From: Annulohypoxylon bovei var. microspora
Taxonomy: Eukaryota; Ascomycota; Sordariomycetes; Xylariales; Hypoxylaceae
Assembly (NCBI GenBank): GCA_022836615.1
Contig: MU405211.1
Coordinates: 558,001 to 622,000, forward strand
DNA: 64,000 nucleotides
Direction: 5' to 3'
This document shows, one piece after another, positions 21,642-34,900 of the stretch. Under the pieces are notes generated by a model that had not been told where the DNA came from, did no database searches, and saw only the letters and a list, made by a program, of their open reading frames with translations. Position numbers and translations under genes: made by a program. How positions within the stretch are numbered: the first letter of the stretch is position 1; every line of letters begins with the position of its first letter.

Positions 21642-24600
21642 ATGACTCGAAACAATCTTCGCGATCATTTACCTTGGCTACTCGCGAATGTTGCTCTAAA
21701 CGCGCCAAACGCGCCAGTTCTACCACCAGCTTCCAATCAATCGATCTCCGATCCAACATCTTCTTTCGACCGTTTTACGAATCCACGTCCCGAGACGCGT
21801 CCTCGACCCGTTCCTGAATCACCTTTATACCCAGTTCTTCCCGTCCCTCGGCCTGTGCAACCGGAGTCAACTAATGGGTCTACCAAACCGGCCGCGAAAC
21901 CACTCCAAGTACCCCGGGGGGAAACGGTAGCGGAAAGGGAAAACGAAAACGAAAGCATGGGACGTCTAGCTTCGAAATCTGGTTCAAAACGGCCGACTCT
22001 CGTTCTACGCCAGGAGCAATTACTTACTCCAACTTCTACACGCGGAGGTGCGGGGTCCCTTGCGAAGGAGTATACGGCTTTGCTGAAGAACTCAGGTCAG
22101 ATATATCGTGTCTTTTATATATAATAGTGTGGCTGTCGCGTGTAGCTAATTGAGGATAATAGGTGTTTCGTCTTCGGCTAAGAAAAGAACGTCGCCTCGA
22201 CGCGAATTCCCAACTCCTGGCCCGACATTCGGGAGTGATCGTACCTTCGACACCGTTGATCTGACCGGGGATGATGAGCTGAATGAACTAACTTCACCTA
22301 ATTCTGTTGCTTTTGGAGGCGATATTGGGCTATGGCGGGAAGACTTTGCTGCGCGGCCCGAGCCGGTTCCTACTACGACCGCAAATTCAGTTGCATTTGG
22401 GACCGATATTGCGCTTTGGGAAGAGGAGCATGCTACTCGAGCGGAGCCTATTCCCACGACTACGGAAAACTCAGTTGCGTTCGGTACTGATGTTATGGTA
22501 TGGGAAGAGGAGCGTGCTTTGCGGTCAGTACCCCTGACGCCTAAGAGAGGTAAAAAAAGAAAAAGTGATCAAATTAGTCGGCCACGTGCTACTGCTGTCG
22601 CTGAGATAGATGACTTTCCCGACATCTTCGAAGTTCTGTCTGAGGAAGAGGTTCTGTCTTCTCATCTGAAACGGTCTCCTACAAAATCACCCGCGAAATC
22701 GAAGCTAAAGACCGAAGTCACTCGAACGCCATCGAAGCCCAAGAAGGAAGCATCTCAACGAATCAGAAAAGGGTCAGAAATCCCTGATGACTCGCCGTTC
22801 GACGCCGAGCACACTATAAAGCAGTCTCCCCCTAAAACATCACGAAAAAACAAAGCTCCTCGTGATGTGGCTCCTGTTGTTGAGAATAGGGATGTCATCA
22901 TTTCAAAGCGTGATTCGTCTTCGGAGGCTCCCGAGACTCCCAGAGCACAGACGACACAACGATCTCGGAATCTGAAGAGTGATGATCGAGTTATCGAGGA
23001 TTCTGATGATGAACTCGTGACGCCTCCTGCTTATAATATACCAGGCAGTACAGCCCATTCGAATAATCGTCCTAGGGCATCTGTTCGAAGATCCCAAGAT
23101 GACGACTTCGTCGTTGCCTATGACACCCCCTCGAAGCCAAGACAAGCGGTTACCAGCGAGAGACGCACGCCATATCGTTCACCTAGGAAGCCTGAGCAAA
23201 GCGTATTGTCTAACCTTAGCACCTCGAGAGAATATGACCGTGACCTGCAAGCACCTGGTCCCTCGCAAGGATCCCAGCCTCTACGTGAAATAAGTATTGA
23301 GATCGACGACGAAGAGAAAATCGCTATTCTTGAACTGTTTCTAGCTCAGCCATCAGTGATTGAAAGAAAAAGAAAATCTTTGGAGGAGAAATTGCGAGAA
23401 AATAGGGATGCTTACATGCAATCCCTAAAAAAGGGGGAACTCGCACCCAGAGGTCGGCTCAAGCGAGAGAAAGAGCAGCTAATGCAACTACAAGCAGCCT
23501 TGGACGATTTCTCTACGGAATATCGATCATACGAAGAAGTTCAACTTAAAAAGGAGGCACTGATTTCGCGAATAACGGATGCTTATGACCAGGATCTGGA
23601 TACACAAGACGACGAGGCTCGCCTTGAGGAATTGGAGAATTTGCTTAAGGGGCGACAATCATCTCTAAAGGATAGCATTGTGAAAGCGGGCATCGACAAT
23701 CGAAATATTTTTGAGAGTGATCAGGCTCACAGCACCGAAACGTACCACGCCAACCCTGTCGTGCAAGCAACCCAGCCAACTAGAACTGCTCAACCGACGA
23801 GCTTCTCGCGAGAGTCAACCCTCCTCCCACGAGGTGGTACGCAAGTCATCCTCCAAACCCAGCTCCCTCGACAGATGGATCCTCCTCCGCCGGTTGCTAG
23901 ACAGGACCGTATTGAACCACCATTGCCGCTAGAGAGTTCAATGGGAAGACACCGTCGCCGGGTTGCTTCGCCTTCACCCGATATCGATGAATTGATCGAT
24001 GATCAGCCGCCTTTTACTATAGCTAGCAGTAGCAAGCTGACAAAGACCCCGGCTCGTCAGAAGTCAACCGTCACTACGGAACAGGACCCCTATGCCTTTG
24101 ACGATGGCGATGACCTATTTGAGGACTCGTTACCTCCAGCTAGTCGCCGAACGGCACGGAAGACAGCAACAAGCGTGCAATCAGCGAGCGCTAGAACACA
24201 CAAGAGTCCAGTCAGAGCCAAGGCTAGCCGCCAGCAAGGTTATCAGAGTGATTATAGTGATGATGTTGACATGGTCCAGTTTGCAGAAGAATTTGACCTT
24301 CAACAGTCATCATCAGAGAACAGGCAGTCTAGACCCCAGCGCCCTGTGCTTTCAGAAACGTCGGGAAATGCGGGCGTACGGCCCCAGAAGACAGCCATTC
24401 AGAAGACCACGGATCCGTTGACGTCAGTCCAGATTCCACGCGAAATTAAGAATCGTCCGTGGTTTAAAGAGGTGAGAAGGGCGTTGAAAGATAGATTTAG
24501 GATGACCGGCTTCAGACATAATCAACTAGAGGCGATCGACGCTACTCTGGCCGGCAAGGACGCTTTCGTCTTGATGCCTACAGGTGGTGGGAAATCTCTC

Positions 24601-27203
24601 TGTTACCAACTTCCGGCCGTCGTCACCTGCGGAAAGACACATGGCGTAACAGTCGTCGTATCCCCCCTTCTCAGTTTGATGCAGGACCAGGTAGACCATC
24701 TAAACGCGTTGAATATCGTGGCAGCTTCCTTCAGTGGTGACAAGAAAGCACATGACCGTCTCAAGATCATGGGATACCTAGAGGAACGGAACCCGGAACT
24801 TCATCTACAGCTCCTCTATGTCACGCCAGAGATGATCAATAAGAGCAACCAATTCCAAGATGGCTTGTATGCGCTCTACCAAAATAAGAAGCTCGCCCGT
24901 CTCGTCATCGACGAAGCTCATTGTGTCAGCCAATGGGGCCATGACTTTCGACCGGACTACAAAGAACTTGGTAACTTTCGAGACAGGTTTCCCGGAGTGC
25001 CTATCATGGCCTTGACAGCCACTGCAACTCAAAACGTTATCCTTGACGTCAAACATAATCTAGGGATCGAAGCATGTGAACAATTCACGCAAAGCTTCAA
25101 CCGTCCTAACCTTTACTACGAGGTCATGAAAAAGGAGAAGGACAATATTGAAAGCATCGCCGACTTGATCAATACAAAATACAGTAGAAAAACAGGCATA
25201 GTCTACACGCTTTCTCGGAAGTCGGCTGAGAAGATCGCCGAGAAGCTGCGAGGCCATGGTATAGCAGCCCAGCACTATCATGCGAGCATAAAGGTTGAAG
25301 AAAAAGTGAAAGTTCAGCAGGATTGGCAGGCCGGGCGGGTCAAGGTTGTGGTTGCGACCATCGCTTTTGGTATGGGAATCGACAAGCCTGACGTCCGCTT
25401 CGTCATCCATCACTCGATCCCGAAGAGCCTCGAAGGATACTACCAGGAGACTGGCCGTGCCGGCCGAGACGGCTTACCATCCGAATGTTACTTATATTTC
25501 AGTTATGGCGATGTTACCTCCATGAGAAGGCTTATCACAGACGGCGACGGTAGCGAGGAGCAGAAGGAAAGACAAAGGAATATGTTGAACACCGTGACAG
25601 CCTTTTGCGACAACCAGAGCGATTGCCGCCGAGTCGAAATCCTCCGCTACTTCGGGGAGACGTTCGACAAGGAGCAATGTGGTAAAACTTGCGACAATTG
25701 CTTGAATAACGAGGCATTTGAGCAAAAAGACTTTAGCGAATATGCGATAGCCGTGCTGACAATCGTGCGGTCCCAAGGAAAACTCACGCTTAACCAATGT
25801 ACGGATTTCCTGATGGGGAAGAAGAAGCTGTCAGATTATAAGACCGGGACAGAGCAGTATCGTGGAATGGCAAAGCAAATGCCCAAAAACGAAATCCATC
25901 GCATTATCGACCGGCTCGCTGCTGAGGGTGCATTAAGAGAAGAAAACACCTTCAACCAAAAGGCTAGGATTGCTATTCAATATTTTAAGGTAAGAAATCT
26001 CCCCATAATGTTTGGTTCCTCTTGCTAATTATTTTAATCTAGACCGGATACGGAGCGCGTGCCTTCTTAAACGGCCAACGTAAACTTCTCCTGACCACCC
26101 GAGTTAAGAGCAAGGATAGTCAGGGTGGTATACCTAAAAAGCAAACACGGATCAGCAAGCCGGCTACTGCAGCGACGAAGCGCCTCACCTCTGGGAATGT
26201 CCCATCTACCAATGTGTCATCCCCTGTCCTAGGTAAGGATCGAAAAAAGAAGGGGAAGGCCGTGGCGATGCTAGATGATGAAGAGAGCGATGAGGACTAT
26301 TCTAGATTTAGCAACGGATACGCTAAAGACGGATTTGTTGTGCCCGATGATACCGATGACGATTTTGAAACGATGACCGGCCCTCAATCAAGAGGTCGAC
26401 CACAACGAAAGTCGCTAGGCCCGCCAATATCGCACGATGCGCGGATGGGTGACGCCGAACTGTCTGATATCCACGACGATATTATCAGCAACTTCCTCAA
26501 AGAGGCCAAAGACCTAGAAGAGAATGTGCGGAACTCCAAGAACCTACGCAATCCTATTTTCACTGAGCAGCAGCTCCGCGAGATGGCCATAAGATGGACC
26601 GTGTCGCTGGATAAAATGCACTCGATTCCCGGTATTAACGGCGATAAAGTGGATAGGTACGGCAGCGCGCTCTTACCCCTAATCCGGCAGTATCATGTAC
26701 GGTATGAAGAGATCATGGGTCAGATGGGTCCCCTTGCCGCCGCTCCAGCATCTGGCTCCCGTAATGTGGTAGACCTCGTATCAAGCGACGAAGAAATGGA
26801 GGACGTCGACTTCGACGACGCGGACGCGAACGGCCAGGGTGCGATATCATCCTACTTCGCGGGCTCAGCGGGGCGCACGGGGCGAGGAGCTTCAGCCACG
26901 GCTACAGCATCCCGAGGGCGCTCAACGTCATCGGCGCCTCGGGGAGCTAAAGCAGCAGGTACATGGCGGGGAAGCAAGAAGCCATTTTCGCGCAGGTCTT
27001 CAGGGGCTTCTAGTAGAGGGGGCAAGGCGTACGGGGGCGTTAAGAAGAAGGCCACGGCCGGCAGCCGGAAGACTGCCGGCGGCACGTCCTCGGCGTCTTT
27101 CGGAGGACAGTCGCGGTCGACGGGGAAGTCGGGTGGCGGTAGCAGGGCCAAATCGCAAGGCGGAGGCGCAGGCCCTAGCGGCATCGGACTCATGGAGTAT
27201 TAA
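21642..27203 (+). CDS. QDE3: RecQ helicase, QDE-3/Sgs1/BLM type
   Basis: This is a 3'-5' DNA helicase of the BLM/Sgs1 class, acting in recombination and replication-fork repair; the Neurospora orthologue QDE-3 is also needed for quelling. Three exons, 21642-22095, 22163-25989 and 26043-27203, encode 1,813 aa, with introns of 67 and 53 nt. The long N-terminus is disordered and carries three 28-residue repeats. Walker A is TGGGKS (residues 958-963) and DEAH is at 1068-1071. The RQC region follows, with zinc-binding cysteines (CDNQSDC, CGKTCDNC), and continues across the second intron (IQYFK joined to TGYGARAF). HRDC lies at about 1578-1655. The tail is Gly/Ser/Lys-rich. Length and HRDC favour QDE-3 over the shorter RecQ paralogue. 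The start MTRNNLRDHLPWLLA was chosen because it resembles the family N-terminus. Confidence 0.92.
22300..22551 (+). repeat. Three tandem 84-bp coding repeats in the RecQ gene
   Basis: The units start at 22300, 22384 and 22468. Each encodes 28 residues beginning NSVAFG(G/T)D and continuing with a W-E/R-E acidic core and an Arg-x-x-Pro ending. The first two are most alike; the third diverges after its Arg-rich part. Confidence 0.9.
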
Positions 27204-28726
27204 CGAGTTGAGCTCAGCTGAGCCGAATCGGGTTTTGGTTGAAATGAGTGCGCGAGTTACATATCCTTTCTAGTTACGCTACATCATCACGCTTTTTACA
27301 TGGCTTGGACGACTGACTCACTGCATGGCATGGCTACGGCAACGGCGAAGGCGTAATTTAGGGCACGGCGTGGCGTGGCGTTTGATATTTATATATGACA
27401 TAGGTACCTGAGTACATACATACTACTTGATTATATCTTTCTCTGTGACATTTACGATTATAGTATCGTACATATTCTCTCCGAGAAGACTTAAGGGTCG
27501 TACAGAGTTTGACAAATGCCCGTTTCATAATTGGCAGACTTAACCTCTTAATGATTGGAAAACACCACCCAGCCCGGCTTCATGATCACCTAGCTAGCCA
27601 TTTATTCGATGCTGTTATAACGTTCGTTCCCCTTACCTACTCCCTAATGGATCCCGAGAATCTAATAAGAGGCTATCGCAAGTCTTCCAAAAAAAACATT
27701 ATCATTATCGCCTATGCAGCGCCTAACCAACTACATCTCTACCACGTTTCAAACACAATGTGCAGTGCATACAACAAGCTCAGCTTTCGAGTGGGATGGT
27801 TTGATACCAATTCTCAAATTTATGGACTACATCTCCGTCTCCTACTCTCTCGCTTAGACCTTCCAAAATGCATCTTTCCTATTCTAGCCTGAGTGTTTCC
27901 TACACTGCTGCTTGCCACAGGCCTTCCAAAAAACGGCCGATGGGTGGATTATGCACGTAGGCCGGGTCCATATCATACAACGCAGCATCTCGCCTATCTC
28001 AGGGTCTCCAATCATCCGTCTTCTCACGAGGGAAGACGGAGGAAGACGGGGGGCAGGTTCCCCCACCTCTAGGCTTCACGCTCTTCTCCTCAGTCCTCCT
28101 CATCTCCTTCACTCGGCATGCTCAATCTGTCTGCTCGGAATCGTACGACGCTGGCTTGCTATCATTTCCCCGCCACAACGCTCGGGTAAAATATAGTAGG
28201 CTTCTCGACGACGACAAAAAGACATAAAATAAGAGGTATCACTGTGAGAGTTGAGACCGTTTCCGTGACTACCCCGTTGCTAAAAAAACACCTGGAGATG
28301 ATGACCAATAAAAAATGAATTGTCCTCAGGAACGCCTTGGCCCGACCTCCGCAAGTTTCGCCATGCTGCATTTCGCCCCTTCGTGTCCGCGTCAGAGGGT
28401 TACGGGCGGGAATGAACAGTGGACACGTGTGATAAATAATCCAACCGCAAGGAAACAAAACATGTCTGCTATGCGTAAATGTTGCTTGCTCTGCTGTCAA
28501 ACGAGATTCTTGCCGGCCGCAAGCTCGTCATGCAACCTAGATTCCGGTACTTTCGAAAAGCAGTCCTTCGTGGTATCATTGGAGTAGAATTGAACGTAAG
28601 GAGATGAAGACCGTCTGGCGGACCTTCAGCAAATAGGAAAGTTATAAAGGGGGTGACAAACCCCCTCCGCTGATGCTCTCAGTGAGCTGCAAAATTGGCT
28701 TGGAAATGAAAACGAAGGTGTGCCAC
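27204..28726. other. Intergenic between convergent RecQ and KAR9 genes
   Basis: No gene is supported. An ORF at 27509-27892 has no recognisable content. The region should hold both 3' UTRs. Confidence 0.5.
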
Positions 28727-31700
28727 TTAAAAGTGCCAGCGAGGTTTGTTGTCTTTTGGTATTCTCGACTCTGTCATACTGTTGCCCTTGCGCATAGCAG
28801 CACGGGCTGCGGCGGTAGCGTGTGGGCTACAGCGACCTGACTCCTCCTCTACTCTCGATTTAGGTTGAGGGAGTAAACTGCTGCGTCGGTTGGTTATAGC
28901 GAGGGAACTAGCCGGTCGCTGCCTAATGTCACCAATACTGCCATTGATACTACTACCTGGCCTTGGAGGTTGAAGTGAGATTCTCCGGCTATCAAGAGTA
29001 GAGTTAGATACTTGTGTCACAAACCGAGGCTTGGCAGTGGGGTATCCAGAAGACGCGGCAGCATTAATACGATCGCGAAAGGAAAGCCGAGATGTGCTTT
29101 TCCTGGGAGGCGTATCTTCGGGGATTGGTGACGACGAAGCTGCCCTTGCTAATGGACTGCGAAGGGGAAGTTTGGAAACCCCGGTAGTTGGAGTTATCGA
29201 AGAAGACGAGTATCCAGAATTAGGACTGTTCTTGGCGTATGGGCTTGGGGTGGTAAGGCTAAGCGGCTTGAAGTTGTGTCCAACGTCAGAATTGTTGGTG
29301 TTTGTAGACGCATTCCATCGAGGACGGTTGTCAGAGACGCTGGAACTAGACCTTGGGAGGCGAGTCGCCATAGGTGTGGCGCTGCCGCTTCGGGGTGGTG
29401 TCGTCAAAGTGGAAGTGCTTGACTGATAATATGTGGAATACCTAGATCCAGGAGGTCGTCGTGAAAGCGGGGGAGCTAAACTTGAACTACTTCTGCGGGC
29501 CCCCGAGGGCTGAGGCAGATGACTACCACCACTGCTGATGCGCCTCTTATTCTTTGATGACGGGGTAATCGGGTCCAGGCCTAGGCTAGACATGACGACA
29601 GACGACGGAGGCGAACTTCCCGGGGTCTCGTTGCCGCTAGCAACGGTAGACCTGTCAATAGAGAGCATACTTGAAATCGAGTCACGCAGCTGTTGGTTCT
29701 GCTTATGAGACTGAATCTCTTCCAGAATGACACTCATTGTCGCCATCGACTCTCTTACTTCTGCCCACTTTGACTGTAACTCGGTATGTAGCCTAAGGAC
29801 TTCACCGTTCACAGTAAGCCTATCCTTGACACCTTTATCAATGATAGATAGCACGCGCTCGATCGCCGGCCCGTAATGTATCTTCTTCGCCTCGTAGCTT
29901 TCGATCTTCTTGCTCATCGCTGCAGGACTCGAGAGCTGCAAGCCCTGGTCTACAGCTTCACGCAGTTTTGCCATGCTTCGGTCCACAGACTCTATCATTT
30001 TCTGGGCCTGCCTACCGGCACCGCGGAACACCAAGACCCATTTATCCTCCCCTAGTTCCTTTCTCAAAGACTCGGCATCCTTCTCGAGCTTCATGTAGCT
30101 AGCTTCTAAACCTTCTCTCCTCATCTCGAGCTCCTCACAGGCTGTCGGGAATGCACCAAAGGCTCTAGCTTCGAATACGGATAGTCTCATGGGTAAGAAG
30201 TCTAAGGATGCTCTCAACGGCTGCATCCTTGCAAACAATGCAAGCAAGCTCGAGTCATCCTGGGTGAGAGTGGGAGTTCCTGGAGAGCTTGGGCTGAGCG
30301 GGAATGATGGCACGCTATACCGGTTGTTGCGCATAACGGCCGGCGGCGTCTCCTCGACGATAGTCTCCAGGTCGCCAATATCAACTCCATCACCATTCGA
30401 AACTGCCATTATAGACTTATGGCGCCGTTCTTCCATTTCAAATATTAACCGGCTTAATTCATCCATTTCGTTCTGGATATCGCCGAGAACCATGTTCCAT
30501 AGTTCTTCCCATTCCATCGCCGTCTCGACCTGGCCTTTAATGTTGTTCAAAGTAGAGCGAATCTTAGACCATTCGTTCATGATGGCCTCCATCTGCGTCA
30601 CTGCCCTTTGCAGGTCATCGCTAGACACGCTGGCGATATCTCGCCGGTTTTGGAGTTCTTCGATCGCGGTTACGTAGACATTGATAAGCCCTTCGAATCT
30701 GGTAATGGCATTCTCCACTTCTTCGTACCCCTCCCGACCACCGGCCGCTGCCCACTCCACGTCATCGTCGCTATCGAGACCTCCTATAACCTCGGAAGCT
30801 TTCGATATCCAGCTCCGTATCTGTTCGGCAGCACCTAGTAAGGCTTTTGTTGCAGCCTGGGCAGTGGGGATGGCGGCAACCTTGCTTGATAGTAATTCAG
30901 CATCAGGTAGCTGTAGCGCGGTAAGCTGGGCCAGTTGGTTAGCGAACGAGGCGCGGGATATTGTGTAGATAGACCCGGGCCGTTGAAGACCTAGGGGGTT
31001 GAAATATGAGGGTAGATCGGGTGTAAATTCGGTAGAAGCTGTCCCCCCAGGTGGCGTATCTTTAGCTGGCACGGGGGGTGGCGTTTGGGAGTCATCAAGT
31101 TCTAGGGTCGGGACAGGGAGATTTCGCTCGAGATGTTCCCTACGCGTATCCAACTGCACCTTAGTGCCATTTCCATTCGTGTGGTCGGGCAATCGGTATT
31201 TGTTAGTGTCCATATCCAGGGGTGGAACTTCAGTTATCTCAGGCAAGAGCTCAGGCTTAGTAGAGGGTTCGGCCTGAAGAGATAGAGGCGGGGATGGCTT
31301 CTCCTCCTCGCTCGCGGCACTCTTCCTTCGAAATGAGTCGCGACTGGACTTGGACCTTAACAGCTGGAGAGGAGCACCAGCACCCTTCCAAGGACGACCG
31401 CGGCGTTCAATGATTAGTTCGTTGGAATTGGCTTGATGTTTCTGATCAAGAAATCTTAGCTGGTCTTCCGGCAAGCGGCCGACGTGTTCGTGGTTCGGTA
31501 TTAGGGCCGAAGGTGATGAATGTCTCTGAGAACCGAAGCCTAGAGCTTTAAGACGAGCTGCTAATCCAGGAGAAGGTTTGCGCGGTTGATGATTTTTAGC
31601 TTTGATAGTAGAATAATTATTGATGCTATCGACAGTAATGGTGCTGTTGTTAGCTGGGATAGGATTGAGCTGGACTAAGTCGGTCGGAACGTCAGAAAAT

Positions 31701-31966
31701 GTCAAAAGTTGGATCGACGGGTCGGCGGCATTGTGTTGTTGAAGGTTAGTCAATCCTGGATCCGAAAAAGCGGAGGCCGTCGGTATGGGAGATTGGCGAG
31801 AAGAGGAGGATGCAGGTCGGGTGATATGATGTTGGTTTTGGTTTTGATTTTGGTTTCGGCCTTGGTCTTGGTCGTTCAGTGATGAAGAAGAAACTGGCGC
31901 CGTTGTTGCCACTGCTGCATCTGGTGGTGCTGTTGCAGCTGGGCCGGCTCCAGATGGGCCTGTCAT
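28727..31966 (-). CDS. KAR9: KAR9-family spindle-orientation / karyogamy protein
   Basis: A single-exon 1,079-aa protein of the KAR9 family, which links EB1/Bim1 at microtubule plus ends to actin-based transport to orient spindles and move nuclei. The N-terminus (about 1-300) is Ser/Pro/Gln-rich. A helical core begins near SIYTISRASFANQLAQLTAL and runs to about residue 760, with several long helices (for example ISKASEVIGG, EEVENAITRFEGLINVY and EWEELWNMVLGDIQNEMDEL). The C-terminal third is basic and Ser/Pro-rich, as expected for microtubule binding. EB1-type SxIP or SxLP motifs are seen at 931-934 (SKLP) and 1067-1070 (SRIP). An alternative is a general spectrin-like cytoskeletal protein, but the arrangement fits KAR9 best. 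Confidence 0.85.
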   Translation of the reverse strand: MTGPSGAGPAATAPPDAAVATTAPVSSSSLNDQDQGRNQNQNQNQHHITRPASSSSRQSPIPTASAFSDPGLTNLQQHNAADPSIQLLTFSDVPTDLVQLNPIPANNSTITVDSINNYSTIKAKNHQPRKPSPGLAARLKALGFGSQRHSSPSALIPNHEHVGRLPEDQLRFLDQKHQANSNELIIERRGRPWKGAGAPLQLLRSKSSRDSFRRKSAASEEEKPSPPLSLQAEPSTKPELLPEITEVPPLDMDTNKYRLPDHTNGNGTKVQLDTRREHLERNLPVPTLELDDSQTPPPVPAKDTPPGGTASTEFTPDLPSYFNPLGLQRPGSIYTISRASFANQLAQLTALQLPDAELLSSKVAAIPTAQAATKALLGAAEQIRSWISKASEVIGGLDSDDDVEWAAAGGREGYEEVENAITRFEGLINVYVTAIEELQNRRDIASVSSDDLQRAVTQMEAIMNEWSKIRSTLNNIKGQVETAMEWEELWNMVLGDIQNEMDELSRLIFEMEERRHKSIMAVSNGDGVDIGDLETIVEETPPAVMRNNRYSVPSFPLSPSSPGTPTLTQDDSSLLALFARMQPLRASLDFLPMRLSVFEARAFGAFPTACEELEMRREGLEASYMKLEKDAESLRKELGEDKWVLVFRGAGRQAQKMIESVDRSMAKLREAVDQGLQLSSPAAMSKKIESYEAKKIHYGPAIERVLSIIDKGVKDRLTVNGEVLRLHTELQSKWAEVRESMATMSVILEEIQSHKQNQQLRDSISSMLSIDRSTVASGNETPGSSPPSSVVMSSLGLDPITPSSKNKRRISSGGSHLPQPSGARRSSSSLAPPLSRRPPGSRYSTYYQSSTSTLTTPPRSGSATPMATRLPRSSSSVSDNRPRWNASTNTNNSDVGHNFKPLSLTTPSPYAKNSPNSGYSSSSITPTTGVSKLPLRSPLARAASSSPIPEDTPPRKSTSRLSFRDRINAAASSGYPTAKPRFVTQVSNSTLDSRRISLQPPRPGSSINGSIGDIRQRPASSLAITNRRSSLLPQPKSRVEEESGRCSPHATAAARAAMRKGNSMTESRIPKDNKPRWHF

Positions 31967-34900
31967 TTACCCAAAATAGGTGATAGATGCTTTGTGGTAT
32001 ATATCACCTTTTTTTCTTTTTTTTTTTCTTGCTCTTCTTCTTTTCTCTATCTTTTTCTTAATCCTAGGTTCCCTCGTTGATTGTTCGGATGAAGCAACTG
32101 TCTGTGTTGTTGCCCACTTCTTACTGCACTGCACAGACACAAATGAGGGACTCCTTGTTTTTCTCTGCAGCCACGGTGGATGATCTCCTATTTTTCTGGG
32201 AATGGAATTAATGGAATTACACGTATGTGGTCGGAGGCGGAAAGGAATTGGCGTGTCGGACGAGACGTGCAAGTTTAATTGGTGCTCTGATTGGTGGGGG
32301 GAACGCGAATTTACATACCTCACGTATTACTAGGTATCGAGTACCGGATGTACTTATGTATACGCTTACCTATGGATGGATTTGCTTGTCGCAACTCCTT
32401 CACAAGTTCACTGCTCCTAGATTTTTGTACATCTAAGGAATACAGTACCCCCGAATGTCCACATACACTGAACCTTATGCAATGCAGTCAATGACTTTTT
32501 TTTGCTTTAATTCGGTTTTAATGAAATTTCAGGTAGGTACCCAAGGTAACACCTCCCCTTTTAGTATGCAGTAGCACCGGCAAGGGACATGCGAAAAGCT
32601 TCCACCATTTGACTTTGTAAGGGACAGAGTGGGTCGAACCAAATTTGGAGTTGCGTTAAACCTTGTCCTTTTTAACAACCGTCCTTTAAATTAAATATAT
32701 CGAAAATCCTCGATAAACCTCGATAATTCTCTGCGAATCCTGATTCCTTCCGCTGGCTTTCTCAACTAAGAGAAACAGATCGAATCTGATAGGGAATGAA
32801 TTTGGCGAGTTTGAGATTCGTCTTGTTCTTAATTAAGAGGTAGTACTTTAAAGTAGGACCGCAGCGGGCGAATAGACAAAGCAAACGAACATGATATTGA
32901 TTCACTTTAGGAACCTCTTCTCATAATTCGTAAATAATGAAGGTAAAGAGAAATAAAATAATTCAAATTCGTCAGGGGTTTATCGATGTCCAACCGGTTC
33001 GCTTCCAAGCCTCTTTTAGTGGTCTTAGACTGTTACAATCGGTCAAAGTTGATCCAAAAGCAATAACTTGTGCGTATGTCACAATCCGGTCAAATCGGCG
33101 TTGACATATGTACAGACGATACGACACAATACATTACATAAATAATACGGTAAAGAGGAGCGGGAAAATGATACGAAGGAAAACAAGATAACATGGTTCG
33201 GTACAGATGCGTGTTGTTTAATTAAATAACAGGCAAGGCAATTCTAGAATCAAGAGTGTCCTCTCTCCGGGGTGATAGTCATTCATCCAGTTTCCGGTAA
33301 TCTTGTTCAGTCGCAGTTCGGATTATTCGAGAAATATCCCCGGCAGCCCAGGAGCTCAGCTAGTGCCTCTTAATAAGAAAAATCCGCGTGGGGACGGCAT
33401 GTCAAGTTAGTAGTACTACTATGTACCGCATATTGCTTAGACAGCTAGCAACACAACTATGTACTTACCTACCTATAATATACGTCAGACTGCTTTCCTG
33501 GACGAATGCAAAATCCATCATTTCTATCGCTTTGTGACGAAGTTAAAGGTCTCACTCCTTATTCCATGTAACCATTATGACAAGCAACTATTAAAGAACT
33601 ATGCCTCAGAGTGCCTCGTGCACGGGAGCCCTAGCATGCCACATGGGTTAGGTCAGGGCTTCGCCGAACCGTTGGTCAAAACTACTAGGACCAGGCTATT
33701 AGCACAACCTATCTAAAAGTCAGTCTTGACCAGGGTCGGAGAGAATGTAAAATGAATAGTACAACGCCGCAGGTTTTCATAGAATGAGAATATAGGTATT
33801 CAGACTATCTACATAGAAGTCTAGTATATCTGTTCGTAAACGTTCCCATCTATATAATTATGTAATACCTATTACCTAATAAGCTTATATCATTTGTAAC
33901 GCTTAAGCGTCTCTTAAAACGGCAGTTCTCTTATATAAGACCTTAAAATAGTCATGTCTCTTATTGTACGTCATCCAGTCATCATAGAGCTACATATGTA
34001 AGAGAGGTAGGAAGGTACTTATACATGGATTTGATTAAAATAATTCAACTCAGCAACCGAAAGACAAAGCTTCTAGAAACACCGTCACATGCATTTTACG
34101 TTACCCTCATGCAGCGATTATGCAGATGCAACCTATCAAGCCGGAATCAACTACTAGTACTAATAAAAGAAGTGCTATCACTTGCAGGACTGACAACTGT
34201 CTGTGCTGTTTGCGGGGTGATTGGGCAATGGATTACTACCTGGGTAGGTATGTTATACATGGTATAGTCAGGTATTAATACATATCGACTGTAGTATCGA
34301 TTTCGCAACATTCAACTCTCTCAATGACGAGGAAATAGGATATCACGATGTACAAGAAAAAAAGGAATCCAAAGGTACTATCGAATAATTGTGCAAAGAG
34401 GAATGTCATCAAATCTCGTTGCCCAGTCAGCCCAATGCGGTCCAAAGTATCACCTCTAATTAGCTTCAATACCTCAAGTAATTCCTACATATTACATGCC
34501 TACATATGTCTATGTAGGTGGGTATGTATAACTAAAGCATTGATACCGAACAATCGTCAGATCCTCTTTCCTCGGCATTGTCCCTCCTCGGTTTACTCCA
34601 CTACTTGGATCCATTGAATATGCAAAACATATATATAAATATTTAAAAATCGAAGGATTTGACAGCGTCTGCCGATACCAAGAACAAAAAGGGGGCAACA
34701 GGCAACTGGGAGAACGGCTATTGGTTGACTCCTCGCCCGTTTCGTTTTACGCGTCTCCACACAACCGAGGACCGATTTGACGCGATAGAAGGTGCGTTGA
34801 ATGATCAATGTATTAATTTCTATAGCCCCTTGCTCTTTCTCCAAAGTCCCACTCATACTCACAGACATATTACGCTAGGCACGAAGTGGTAAGATATCCC

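Noticed and set aside
27509..27892. 127-codon ORF downstream of the RecQ gene
   Set aside because: No conserved motif; probably 3' flanking sequence.
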